DNA of 38,815 nucleotides from Acinetobacter bereziniae (GTDB lineage Bacteria > Pseudomonadota > Gammaproteobacteria > Pseudomonadales > Moraxellaceae). This document shows positions 24,147-32,525 of the stretch, in pieces. Made by a program: the position numbers and the translations under genes. The stretch is from assembly GCA_009912575.1 (NCBI GenBank), contig WNDP01000024.1, forward strand, positions 1-38,815, given 5' to 3'. Below the pieces are notes generated by a model. It was given only the letters and a program-made list of their open reading frames with translations. It searched no databases and was not told the DNA's origin. Every line of letters begins with the position of its first letter. Position 1 is the stretch's first letter.

Positions 24147-25692
24147 GATTAAACTCCTTACAAGCATCAATTACTTGCTGAACAGCAATAATTGTTCGAT
24201 CATTCACGGCAACGATTTCAAGGCTACACCCCATCTTAACTAGATCATCTCGTTCTTGAATTAATTGCTCTAAAATCAGATGATGCGGTGCATTTGCCCA
24301 AGGCATAAACTTACTACACAGATAACATGCGATTGGCGCATAATCGTTACAGTATTGATGCGTACCACATGAGCCAACGTCACAATCCTGCTCTACACAA
24401 GAAATTCTATTAGCATCTTTAATTTGTGATTGGGCCTCTATCTCATCCTTTACAACTTTTCCCTGAAAAGCATCTGCATATTTGCGTAAACTCTCATCCA
24501 TGATAGATGATATTTGCTGTGCAATTTCTGGCACACTTTGTACATAGCAATGTGCATTTTGGGTGTCATGGTGATCCAATAATTTTGCAATGACATTTAC
24601 GCCTGCTTTTTGCCTCGCAGCATTTGTACCAAGCGTATAGCGGAACCTATAAGAAGTTACGAATATTGGTTTACCTGTTTCCCTTGAACGAACCCCAAGC
24701 TTTCTTACCGCATCTTTTAATTTTTGGGTGAGTTGAACCGTGGGCAAGTGAATAATTTCATTCGGTAAAATTTGCGAAATCTCCTTTTCATTGCCCCAAT
24801 CTAACTCTGTTAGTTTTTCAAGATCATAAAATAATGGTAGTTCATCAACTTCCTGTTTTAATAATTCTCGTTTAATTGCATTACTTAAGGTTTGCTCCAA
24901 AATCCTAATATGCTCAAATAAAATTTGTGCGATACTTTTACGAATTCCAAACTCGGAAAATGCAAATCGAAATGTACTAGAACCTCTCACTTTCGCTTTT
25001 GGAATATTCAACATATAAACTTCATTTTCATCAAATTTATAATCATCTGAAAGATACAAATCTTTGACTTTTAATGATGAAATTTGGATTGGTCTTCTAC
25101 CCGTTGCACAGAAGGTACGTATTAATGCAGCTTCATAATAAGAAATTTTATTTTCTGCCAGATATTCATTCGTTCTAGTGATAATTGCCTGAAATTCAAA
25201 TGGGCTAAAAGGACCTTCATCTGGGTCAAGGGAAAGAACTGCTGTACCTTTTTCATTCCCACTCAAACGCCATGAATCTATTAAATCATAAATTTTATCA
25301 TCAATAGCCGTGTAACCTAAATCATAGAGCTTTTTTAAAAAAACTTTGAACTTAGCTGTTTTATATTCATATTTTTTATCACTAAAATAGTTTTTATAAT
25401 TTAAGACACCTTTTAATGTAAACGTTGTTTCACCTGTAATATCAGGATACCTAAGAGCATAACGAATCATCTCAGTTGCATGCGTACTTGAACTATATTT
25501 AGCAAAATGTATAAAAGTTTTTAATATATCTGATCTTATATCTGCTGAAAATTTTGAAAGATTACTTAAATTAGCAGTCTTGTTAATATCCAACATCCAA
25601 AAATTATCATAAATATCTACTTGGTATCCTTTGAAAGAAGTAAATACTTGTTGGGGTATATCAACAGGATTTGGTTTTTTTAATAAACTCAT
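24139..25692 (-). CDS. Tyrosine recombinase with altered HxxR motif (second of three)
   Basis: In this 517-residue protein the catalytic arginine is R199 in CATGRRPIQI and the nucleophile Y383 lies in LLDHHDTQNAHCYVQ. The box normally HxxR reads Y348-R-F-R351 (TSYRFRYTLGT), so the histidine is replaced by tyrosine, a change tolerated in some integrases. A C-terminal cysteine-rich region (C432, C437, C442, C448, C456, C459) could bind zinc. The start at 25692 uses an AGGAG that lies in the last codons of the first recombinase gene. The operon layout suggests it works with both neighbours rather than alone. It could be mistaken for a phage integrase, but the Cys-rich tail and tandem arrangement favour a Tn554-like or recombinase-trio origin. 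Confidence 0.85.
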   Translation of the reverse strand: MSLLKKPNPVDIPQQVFTSFKGYQVDIYDNFWMLDINKTANLSNLSKFSADIRSDILKTFIHFAKYSSSTHATEMIRYALRYPDITGETTFTLKGVLNYKNYFSDKKYEYKTAKFKVFLKKLYDLGYTAIDDKIYDLIDSWRLSGNEKGTAVLSLDPDEGPFSPFEFQAIITRTNEYLAENKISYYEAALIRTFCATGRRPIQISSLKVKDLYLSDDYKFDENEVYMLNIPKAKVRGSSTFRFAFSEFGIRKSIAQILFEHIRILEQTLSNAIKRELLKQEVDELPLFYDLEKLTELDWGNEKEISQILPNEIIHLPTVQLTQKLKDAVRKLGVRSRETGKPIFVTSYRFRYTLGTNAARQKAGVNVIAKLLDHHDTQNAHCYVQSVPEIAQQISSIMDESLRKYADAFQGKVVKDEIEAQSQIKDANRISCVEQDCDVGSCGTHQYCNDYAPIACYLCSKFMPWANAPHHLILEQLIQERDDLVKMGCSLEIVAVNDRTIIAVQQVIDACKEFNHG

Positions 25693-25697
25693 TCTAT

Positions 25698-26927
25698 TTA
25701 CTCCTCAAAACTATCTTGTATGTCTAAACCAGCTCTTTGAGCCTTAAGATTCTCAGACCTTTTTGAATATCGTCTCGCACTTTGTGAGCCTATTATCCAC
25801 CCTTGTAAATAAGCACGATGGTTTTCTGCCTCGCTTTCAGTCATTTTTCCACTTGCAATTAGCTTTGCTACATTATCTGTATACTTATCATTCCAAGTAT
25901 GTCGAAAAGCATGAGCATGAACATTGAAACGTAATTTTTCAGAAATTTTTGAAAAAACTTTGTCTAATCCATTAATTGACAGAGGTCGCCCATCATCAGA
26001 AATAATCAAAAAATCAGTCAGCTCAGCATTAGGTATTTCTGATCTATAATATAAAACATAAGATTCTAATTTTTCTCTTAATTTTTGGTTTATAACAATA
26101 GCTCTACTTCGTGTTTTAACTAAAGGTTGGTGTAATCTTATGTCTGTTTGATCATCACGATTGCGTACAATATTTATATATAAATTACCATTCTTTTCTT
26201 CCCTATCTGTCAGCTTTATATTTAGTAATTCGCCCTTTCTACAACCCAAGTACAACAATAAAAAAACAATTAGTTCATTTCGATAATTGTGAAATTTAGA
26301 TGCCCATAGAGGACTTTCCTGTTCAGGGTGGACTAGAGCAAGAATTTGATCTAACTGCTTTTTATCGAAAGATTTATATACATTGGATACATCACCATTT
26401 TTTTTAGGTCTGCGTGCTTTCAATGTGATTTTAGTTTTTGTTTGAGCATGGGGGTGAAAGTAATTTTCCAACCATCCAATATACTCAGCAAAATTCGTTA
26501 TTCTACGATATACAAGTTCTTTTGAAACATGATCATCAGTAAGTATAAATTTAGCTCGAATTTTTTCATTCCGTGCTTTATCTGGAAAACTTAAGATTTT
26601 CTTCTGTGTTTTCTGATTTAATAAATATTTTCGTTGAAAGCTTGTCAAATTAACAAGTGCTTCAACTTCATTTAAAGTAAGAAATTCTTTATTTTGAACT
26701 CTTTGTTCTAGATCAATATCTAACTTATCCACCAATTGATACAACAATTTTAGGTCTTCAAGTACAGCAACAATAGTGTTAATTGACTGTCCTATATTTC
26801 TTAAATAAATAACAGAATATAGATTAGGGTATGACAATGGATGACCATTCTTATCAAGAAGAATAGCAAATCTCTCACCACTACTCATTACAAATCTTTT
26901 AACAGACATCATAGTTAAATTTAACAA
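25698..26927 (-). CDS. Tyrosine recombinase, TnpA-like (first of three)
   Basis: This 409-residue enzyme has the whole catalytic set: R230 in LGCRKGELL, K271 in the beta hairpin LVKTRSRAIV, H339-x-x-R342 in HAHAFRHTW, G376-W377 and the nucleophile Y387 in SARRYSKRS. The N-terminal core-binding part covers about 1-180. The reading frame opens at TTG 26927; an in-frame ATG at 26912 is the likelier start, though neither has a good ribosome site. It is the promoter-proximal gene of a four-gene operon, five bases before the second recombinase. A strong inverted repeat lies 35 bp upstream and could be its binding site or a terminator. Confidence 0.87.
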   Translation of the reverse strand: MLNLTMMSVKRFVMSSGERFAILLDKNGHPLSYPNLYSVIYLRNIGQSINTIVAVLEDLKLLYQLVDKLDIDLEQRVQNKEFLTLNEVEALVNLTSFQRKYLLNQKTQKKILSFPDKARNEKIRAKFILTDDHVSKELVYRRITNFAEYIGWLENYFHPHAQTKTKITLKARRPKKNGDVSNVYKSFDKKQLDQILALVHPEQESPLWASKFHNYRNELIVFLLLYLGCRKGELLNIKLTDREEKNGNLYINIVRNRDDQTDIRLHQPLVKTRSRAIVINQKLREKLESYVLYYRSEIPNAELTDFLIISDDGRPLSINGLDKVFSKISEKLRFNVHAHAFRHTWNDKYTDNVAKLIASGKMTESEAENHRAYLQGWIIGSQSARRYSKRSENLKAQRAGLDIQDSFEE

Positions 26928-26961
26928 AATATCTAAGTATTAAATATCATAAGATATAGGT

Positions 26962-27004
26962 AAAAAAATTTACAGAACCATTTCTAGTATCTGTAAATTT
27001 TTTT
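26962..27004. terminator. Inverted repeat: mrcB terminator or recombinase core site
   Basis: A perfect 15-bp inverted repeat (AAAAAAATTTACAGA and TCTGTAAATTTTTTT) has a 13-base spacer. On the minus strand it lies about 100 bp after the mrcB stop and ends in seven T, the form of an intrinsic terminator. It also has the geometry of a tyrosine recombinase core site (two inverted arms around a short spacer) and sits immediately before the recombinase operon near the island edge. The sequence alone does not decide between these roles. Confidence 0.6.
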
Positions 27005-27106
27005 GTAACTAACTGCTAATAAAGAATAATTTAATAAACTTTACAAAACATAGTCTCTAGGGTGTACTAAAAAAACAATTCATCCTCATCTTCAGGGTTG
27101 AAGAAT

Positions 27107-29500
27107 TTAGTTGTTATAACTCCCGCTTGAAATCATACGACCTTTAGAGTCTTGTTCCATAGTGTCTTCACTTTCACGGATGTAATTGTCAATACTGTCA
27201 CCCGAATGAGCTTGTGAAGCGTTTTGTTGCGTATCTGGTACGGACTGTGGATCAACTTGATAATGAGGCATACCACATTCAGTCGCACGATTTGGCACAG
27301 TATGACGCAATAATGGAATATACATTGCACCTTCACAGCCTTGGGCAGAAAGTTCACCAGTGCTAGAATCAATCCATTGCCATGCAATATCATCTGTTTG
27401 ACGTAAATTCACAGGTTTTTGGCGTAACTGTTTCATTACATTAATCCAGACAGGTAATGCACCTGACGAACCTGTAAGTCCTGTGATTTTATTATTGTCT
27501 AATCCGAGCCACACGACAGCTAAGTTATTGCCTGAGTATCCTGCGAACCATGAATCACGAGTATCATTGGTTGTCCCTGATTTACCCGCAAGTTTAAGAT
27601 CAGCCGGTAAGCTATTGTAAGCCGATTTACCTGTGCCCGATGACATGACTTGCTGTAAACCATAATTCAATAAGAATGCCGCTGAAGGATCTATGGTTTG
27701 TTGCACATTTAAGCCAAAGCGTTCTAATAGACGACCATTTGAATCAACAACAGTACGAATGGCCTTTGTTGGATATTTAAATCCACCTGTTGCAAAGTTG
27801 CCATAAATACTCATCACTTCCATCGGCGACATATCAACTGCGCCAAGGAAAATCGATGGATAATTTGGGATTTTAGACGTTACACCAAATTTTGTCAGAT
27901 TATTGCTAAATGTTGAGATACCAAACTCGTTGCCTAGACGCACCGCAGAGAGGTTATATGAGTTAGCAAGTGCTTGTGCTAAAGGAACATAACCATGTCC
28001 GGTACCACTATAGTTTTTCGGTGTCCATGATTGGTTACCATTGACAGGTAAACTAATCGGCGCATCTTCGATTGGAGATGCCCAATTGTATCGCCCTGAC
28101 TCCAAAGCACTTAAATAGATTACAGGTTTGAGCAATGAACCTACTTGACGCTTGGCATCTACTGTACGGTTAAAACCAGTAAAGTCTTGTGTAGAACCTA
28201 CAGCAGCAATCAATTCACCATTCTCAGGGCGCGTGACTAAAACAGCACCCTGTAAGTCTTTTAAGCGTGAAGGATTGGCATTGGCTAAACGAGTCACAGT
28301 GTCTCTAAAACTATTTTGAACTTTGGTTTGCGCAATTGGGTCAAGCGTTGTAAAAATTCTTAAACCTTGATTGGTTAGGTCAGACTCTTGATATTCTGTT
28401 TTAAGTTGACGACGTACAATATCGAGAAAGTCTGGGAACTTCGTGGTTCCTAGCGTTGGTTTACGTACAACATTCAATGGACGCGAAATTTCTTTTTCAT
28501 ATTGTGCTTGGTCTAAGTAACCCATCACTAACATATTGTTCAAGACAATATCACGGCGTTTTTTTGCACCTTCAGGATTTTTCCAAGGATTAAACAGGGT
28601 AGGTCCTTGTACCAAACCAACTAAATAAGCTTGTTGTGAAATATTCAGTTCACTGAGTGGTAATCCAAAATAGAACTGTGAAGCTAAACCATAACCATTG
28701 ACCGAATAATTCCCGCTTTGCCCCAAGTTTACTTCATTTAAATAGGCTTCAAGAATTTCATCTTTACTATAGTGAAGCTCTAATAAAAGTGACATGAGTG
28801 CTTCATTGACTTTACGTTTCAAGGTTTTTTCAGGGGTTAAGAAAAAGTTCTTCACCAATTGTTGAGTGAGTGTTGAACCACCTTGACGTTTGCCACCTGT
28901 CACGTTACTGACTAAAGCACGTGCTGTACCACGAAATGAAATACCATGGTGACGATAGAAATTACGATCTTCTGTTGAGATTAAGGCTTCAATCAAAGGT
29001 TTAGGAACCTTGTTGAGTTTAATCAGCACACGATCTTCGTTGTGTTGCGGATAAATTCCACCAATTAACATTGGTTCTAAACGTGCAATACCGGTGTTGG
29101 TGGGTTTGGTTGCTTTGACATCAGAAACAGTATCTCCTGCAAAAGTCACTTGCAAAACTTGTTCTGGATCGACGCTGTCGCCAAAGTCAAAACCACGGGT
29201 ATGAACATAGACTGAATTGGGTTGGCTGATATATGTTCCTGATTTGGTATAACTGTCACTACCTTTATAACCAAGCAGTTTGAGTTCTTGCTCAAATTCA
29301 GTTTGAGCAATAGGCGCTGTTGCATATATTTCTAATGGTCGAGCAAATACTTTCGCTGGAATATCCCAACGATTTCCTTCAAATTTGTCTCGGATTACAT
29401 TGTCGAGTCGAATTAAGTAGATACTAAATGCGAAAAATGCTACAATGACCAATACACAAAAAATCAGTGCAATCAAGCCTATACCACGTTCGGTCTTCAT
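27107..29500 (-). CDS. mrcB: Penicillin-binding protein 1b, bifunctional peptidoglycan synthase
   Basis: This 797-residue class A PBP polymerises glycan strands and crosslinks peptides at the outer face of the inner membrane. A short cytoplasmic start and one TM (about 8-31) lead to a UB2H-like domain. The GT51 glycosyltransferase domain follows with catalytic E177 in STEDRNFYRHHG and GGSTLTQQLVKNFF at 207-220. The transpeptidase domain has S455-L-L-K458, S514-Y-N516 and K640-S-G-T, all intact. Length is normal for PBP1b of Acinetobacter. Its presumed activator, a TPR lipoprotein, is encoded on the same strand beyond the island. Downstream of its stop an acidic frame (FFNPEDEDELFF) continues in another phase to 27067. 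nadK is divergent, 158 bp away. Confidence 0.95.
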   Translation of the reverse strand: MKTERGIGLIALIFCVLVIVAFFAFSIYLIRLDNVIRDKFEGNRWDIPAKVFARPLEIYATAPIAQTEFEQELKLLGYKGSDSYTKSGTYISQPNSVYVHTRGFDFGDSVDPEQVLQVTFAGDTVSDVKATKPTNTGIARLEPMLIGGIYPQHNEDRVLIKLNKVPKPLIEALISTEDRNFYRHHGISFRGTARALVSNVTGGKRQGGSTLTQQLVKNFFLTPEKTLKRKVNEALMSLLLELHYSKDEILEAYLNEVNLGQSGNYSVNGYGLASQFYFGLPLSELNISQQAYLVGLVQGPTLFNPWKNPEGAKKRRDIVLNNMLVMGYLDQAQYEKEISRPLNVVRKPTLGTTKFPDFLDIVRRQLKTEYQESDLTNQGLRIFTTLDPIAQTKVQNSFRDTVTRLANANPSRLKDLQGAVLVTRPENGELIAAVGSTQDFTGFNRTVDAKRQVGSLLKPVIYLSALESGRYNWASPIEDAPISLPVNGNQSWTPKNYSGTGHGYVPLAQALANSYNLSAVRLGNEFGISTFSNNLTKFGVTSKIPNYPSIFLGAVDMSPMEVMSIYGNFATGGFKYPTKAIRTVVDSNGRLLERFGLNVQQTIDPSAAFLLNYGLQQVMSSGTGKSAYNSLPADLKLAGKSGTTNDTRDSWFAGYSGNNLAVVWLGLDNNKITGLTGSSGALPVWINVMKQLRQKPVNLRQTDDIAWQWIDSSTGELSAQGCEGAMYIPLLRHTVPNRATECGMPHYQVDPQSVPDTQQNASQAHSGDSIDNYIRESEDTMEQDSKGRMISSGSYNN

Positions 29501-29658
29501 ATACAGATAACAATACCCAATTTATTTTTGCTAATCATGCGAAGCTTTTCTTAAATTTGCAATAATAAATCTGTGAAATACACAAATTTAAAAGCTTTTT
29601 AAGTATTCTTGTTATTTTTCGTTTATGAATGATTTTATAAACATATTCTGAAAGTGCT

Positions 29659-30597
29659 ATGATACTTCAGAATTTCAGTGGAGCTACAGCACCTGTGCAG
29701 ATTTCACCAAAGACGTTTCGCAATATTGGTTTAATTGGAAGACCTGATAAATCTTCTGTGGTTGATACACTTTGCCTGATACATGATCATTTATTAAGCC
29801 TCGGCTTACATCCCGTTTTCGATACGGCTACCGCAGAACTTGTTCCTTACAGCAACACACAAACCGTCAGTAAAAATCTGTTGGGTGAAGTGGTTGATTT
29901 GGTGATCGTGGTGGGAGGCGATGGCTCTTTGTTGCATGCAGCACGAGCGCTGGTCAAATATAATATTCCTGTATTAGGTGTCAACCGTGGACGGCTGGGC
30001 TTTTTAACGGATATTAAACCGACTGAAGTGATTTTTAAGCTCGACCAAGTTTTAAAAGGTGAATTTCAACTTGATCGCCGTTTCTTACTTGAAATAGAAA
30101 TTCGCAGTAAAAATGAAACGATTTACGATGCAATTGCTTTGAATGATGTAGTGCTACATTCAGGTAAGTCTGTACATATGATCGACTTCGAACTGAATAT
30201 TGATGGACAATATGTTTATCGTCAGCATAGTGATGGTTTAATTGTATCCACACCCACAGGTTCGACAGCTTATGCCTTATCGGGTGGTGGTCCGATTTTA
30301 CACCCGAGTATGGATGCGATTGCCTTGGTTCCGATGCACCCACATACTTTATCTTCACGCCCAATCGTTGTTGGTGGTCAGAGCGAAATTAAGATATTGA
30401 TCCGTGAAAACCGTGTATTGCCGATGGTGAGTGCGGATGGACAACATAGTGTTTCATTAAATGTCGGGGATAGTTTGCATATTCGTAAACATCCATTCAA
30501 ACTAATACTTTTACATCCGCTAGGTTATGACTTCTATATGGCTTGTCGTACTAAACTTGGTTGGAATCAAGATTTTGATTCTTTTCAGCAGGATTGA
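29659..30597 (+). CDS. nadK: NAD kinase
   Basis: NAD kinase makes NADP from NAD and ATP in the cytoplasm. The 312-residue protein shows the diagnostic GGDGS at 86-90 (general base D88), NRGRLGFLTD at 109-118 and the NAD-binding stretch TPTGSTAYALSGGG at 198-211, in the order and spacing of the family. The start at 29659 begins MILQNFSGAT; it is slightly long at the N-terminus but there is no better start. The next gene starts at the stop codon (overlap of the TGA and a GGATTGACCATG start), so the two are translationally coupled. Confidence 0.95.
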   Translation: MILQNFSGATAPVQISPKTFRNIGLIGRPDKSSVVDTLCLIHDHLLSLGLHPVFDTATAELVPYSNTQTVSKNLLGEVVDLVIVVGGDGSLLHAARALVKYNIPVLGVNRGRLGFLTDIKPTEVIFKLDQVLKGEFQLDRRFLLEIEIRSKNETIYDAIALNDVVLHSGKSVHMIDFELNIDGQYVYRQHSDGLIVSTPTGSTAYALSGGGPILHPSMDAIALVPMHPHTLSSRPIVVGGQSEIKILIRENRVLPMVSADGQHSVSLNVGDSLHIRKHPFKLILLHPLGYDFYMACRTKLGWNQDFDSFQQD

Positions 30598-30599
30598 CC

Positions 30600-30866
30600 A
30601 TGAATATTGAACAGATGCTTTCTATTTTAGATGCTGACATCGTTGAACGATTAAAAACAGCAGTAGAAATTGGGAAATGGCCAAATGGTGTGGCACTGAC
30701 TGCTGAGCAGCGTCAAACCTGTATGCAAGCGGTAATCGCTTGGGAACATCAAAATGTTCCTGAAAAAGAACGTACGGGTTATATTGATAAAGGTCATAAA
30801 GAAGAGGGTGAGGAATGTGACTCACATGTTCCTGAACCAGAATTTAAACCAATTCGTTTTATCTAA
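30600..30866 (+). CDS. YeaC/DUF1315-family small protein
   Basis: This is an 88-residue protein starting at ATG 30600, three bases after the nadK stop, with AGGA six bases upstream. The sequence MNIEQMLSILDADIVERLKT and KWPNGVALTAEQRQTCMQAV, followed by YIDKGHKEEGE, is typical of the DUF1315 (YeaC) family, small cytosolic proteins of unknown function common in gammaproteobacteria. Coupling to nadK suggests co-expression; a functional link is not established. A strong hairpin follows the stop codon and probably ends the operon. Confidence 0.85.
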   Translation: MNIEQMLSILDADIVERLKTAVEIGKWPNGVALTAEQRQTCMQAVIAWEHQNVPEKERTGYIDKGHKEEGEECDSHVPEPEFKPIRFI

Positions 30867-30881
30867 CTGTGTAAAAGATCC

Positions 30882-30917
30882 TTTGAACCATAAAGTAGCT
30901 TTACTTTATGGTTCAAA
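30882..30917. terminator. Hairpin after nadK operon
   Basis: A perfect 16-bp stem, TTTGAACCATAAAGTA with TACTTTATGGTTCAAA, surrounds a four-base loop 15 bp after the stop codon. There is no classic T-tract, but the stem's own A/T ends could serve in either direction. Confidence 0.7.
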
Positions 30918-31055
30918 TACTCAATAAAAAATAATAATATTTAAGCTGCTGCAATGATGATATAAAAACGATCAATACGTTAAAAATCAGAAATATGTAA
31001 AAAGGTGACAAAGATATTCAGGAAGATAAAAATTCTTAAAAATATAGAGGTTAAA

Positions 31056-31502
31056 GTGCTAAAACTGCTCAAAACAATAAAGCTTACTCATCTCAGTCTA
31101 ATCTTCATCACTGCAATTTCGACCAGCTTATTCGCTGAACGAACAAGTGGCGCAAGTCCTATTCAATGCCTATTAGATATGACTGTGACTGCAAGTCAAA
31201 ATTTCCAAACGCCAGTCACACAATATACATCAATTAAAAATGATGGTTATCCGATGCTATTAATTGGCATAAAAATTGATAATGCTTATACAGCTGACTC
31301 ATCAAAAAAAATAAAAACGCACTATTTATATTGTTCAAAGCTAATTGGTCAGCAAAAAGATGCATATTTATCTGGACCACATATACAGAATAAAAACGTG
31401 ATCCAAATCGGTGATCAGTTGAAACTCCTCAACATTCATTCTTCAGGGAAAAGTTATCCCTATTGGCCTGATTTTTATTTTATACAAAAGCGTGATCAAT
31501 AA
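31056..31502 (+). CDS. Small secreted hypothetical protein
   Basis: This is a 148-residue protein. I take the start at GTG 31056 because AGAGG precedes it and the product then begins with a standard signal peptide (MLKLLKTIKLTHLSLIFITA, with cleavage after LFA near residue 27). Longer frames from 31005 would place a long charged stretch before it. The mature protein is about 120 residues with two cysteines far apart (C in PIQCLLDMTV and C in LYCSKLIG), which could form a disulfide in the periplasm, and aromatic residues near the end (YPYWPDFYF). I do not recognise a family. A hairpin overlapping the stop ends transcription toward the convergent gene. Confidence 0.6.
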   Translation: MLKLLKTIKLTHLSLIFITAISTSLFAERTSGASPIQCLLDMTVTASQNFQTPVTQYTSIKNDGYPMLLIGIKIDNAYTADSSKKIKTHYLYCSKLIGQQKDAYLSGPHIQNKNVIQIGDQLKLLNIHSSGKSYPYWPDFYFIQKRDQ

Positions 31503-31514
31503 AAGTCACGCTTT
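31487..31514. terminator. Bidirectional terminator between convergent genes
   Basis: A 9-bp stem, AAAGCGTGA with TCACGCTTT, surrounds a 10-base loop. It overlaps the last codons of the small secreted-protein gene and ends 16 bp before the stop of the convergent TrpD2-like gene; A and T runs at both ends suit either direction. Confidence 0.7.
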
Positions 31515-31529
31515 AGTTTGATGATGAAA

Positions 31530-32525
31530 TTAGAAACGTGTGTCCCAAAGATGTTGAGCTTTACTCATGGCTTCAGGATAGTTATTTACAATACCCATGG
31601 TATATAAAGCAATTCCCATCGTTTCAGTGATTGCAATCTCGCCATAGTCATGTTTTTGTTGACCTTCCCAAACAGCTTTAAACACAGATAGATCCAGTTG
31701 TTCTTCTATAGGACTACGATTATCCGTTAATTTTGGTAATTCATATTCATAAAGTTCACCATCTTGGATGCCACAAATCAGCGTTTTTGCATCAGGGTTT
31801 CGCTCAAACTCGCCACCTTCACCTTTAATCACTGCGCTATTTTGATAACCCAGTTGAAAAGCTGCCTGTTGATGTGAACTACGATAAGCGGGGTGAAAAA
31901 TAGCTTGCATGGTCGCTTTGGCATTGAACGGGTTAATCAGGCGAGCAAGAGTGTGCACTGGAGAGCGCAATCCCATGACATTTCTTAGATTGATCAAATC
32001 CGCTAAAATTGGCGAGATTACATCCAAAGGCAAATAAGCAAAATTCTGAGCCTCTAACTGTTGTTTGACTTCAGTTTCACTTTGGCAAATTGGAAAACCT
32101 AAATACGCTAAAACTTGTTCGGTATAAACACGATTCATGGTATGCCCAGCAGCGCCGTGCATGACGATCTTGTAACCGTGTTTGGCCAGTGTCAGAGCTG
32201 CCAACAGGAACCATGGATAATGTTTGCGTTTCCCTGCATAAGATGACCAGTCTAAATCCACAGAAAGTGCTTGGAAGTTCAATTGGTCTTTGGTCGCTTG
32301 GACAAAGCCCGTGAGTTCATCTACAGATTCTTCTTTAACACGAAGTAGCATCAAGATAGCACCCAGTTGTACATCTAGCACTTCGTTTTTTAAGATCATC
32401 GAAAAAGCTTGGTAGGCTTCGTCATAAGTTAATGATCGTGCACCATTTTTCCCTTTACCAACAATTCGCACATACTGTGCAAAAGGGTGTTCAAAGTCTT
32501 TATAAAGATTACGTTTAGTATTCAT
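31530..32525 (-). CDS. ybiB: TrpD2/YbiB-like anthranilate phosphoribosyltransferase-fold protein
   Basis: This 331-residue protein has the fold of the anthranilate phosphoribosyltransferase family: an N-terminal helical domain (DFEHPFAQYVRIVGKGKNGA, LTYDEAYQAFSMILKNEV, LGAILMLLRVKEESVDELTG) and a C-terminal domain with GAAGHTMNRVYTEQVLAYLG and VKGEGGEFERNPD. YbiB/TrpD2 proteins of this type bind nucleic acid and are linked to DNA-damage responses rather than to tryptophan synthesis; no trp genes are adjacent. I place the start at ATG 32525; a GTG at 32564 would add 13 residues. Transcription converges with the small secreted-protein gene. The gene name is by resemblance to E. coli YbiB. Confidence 0.8.
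   Translation of the reverse strand: MNTKRNLYKDFEHPFAQYVRIVGKGKNGARSLTYDEAYQAFSMILKNEVLDVQLGAILMLLRVKEESVDELTGFVQATKDQLNFQALSVDLDWSSYAGKRKHYPWFLLAALTLAKHGYKIVMHGAAGHTMNRVYTEQVLAYLGFPICQSETEVKQQLEAQNFAYLPLDVISPILADLINLRNVMGLRSPVHTLARLINPFNAKATMQAIFHPAYRSSHQQAAFQLGYQNSAVIKGEGGEFERNPDAKTLICGIQDGELYEYELPKLTDNRSPIEEQLDLSVFKAVWEGQQKHDYGEIAITETMGIALYTMGIVNNYPEAMSKAQHLWDTRF

Larger units (their letters stand above)
11482..27106. mobile_element. Genomic island between lpoP-like gene and mrcB (approximate limits)
   Basis: The block contains a four-gene recombinase operon at one end, restriction and OLD-nuclease genes at the other, and small hypothetical genes between. It separates two genes expected to be adjacent, and its open reading frames look richer in A+T than the flanking core genes. 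The exact ends are not resolved. A 10-bp direct repeat ATTTAATAAA occurs at 11541-11550 and 27029-27038, close to both expected borders, but it is too short and AT-rich to prove attachment sites. No tRNA gene is at either edge. It may be one element or a Tn554-like unit (about 21.3-27.0 kb) beside a separate defence cassette. Confidence 0.6.

Noticed and set aside
30035-30364. 109-codon frame opposite nadK
   Set aside because: It is antisense to conserved nadK motifs; composition follows the codon pattern of nadK.
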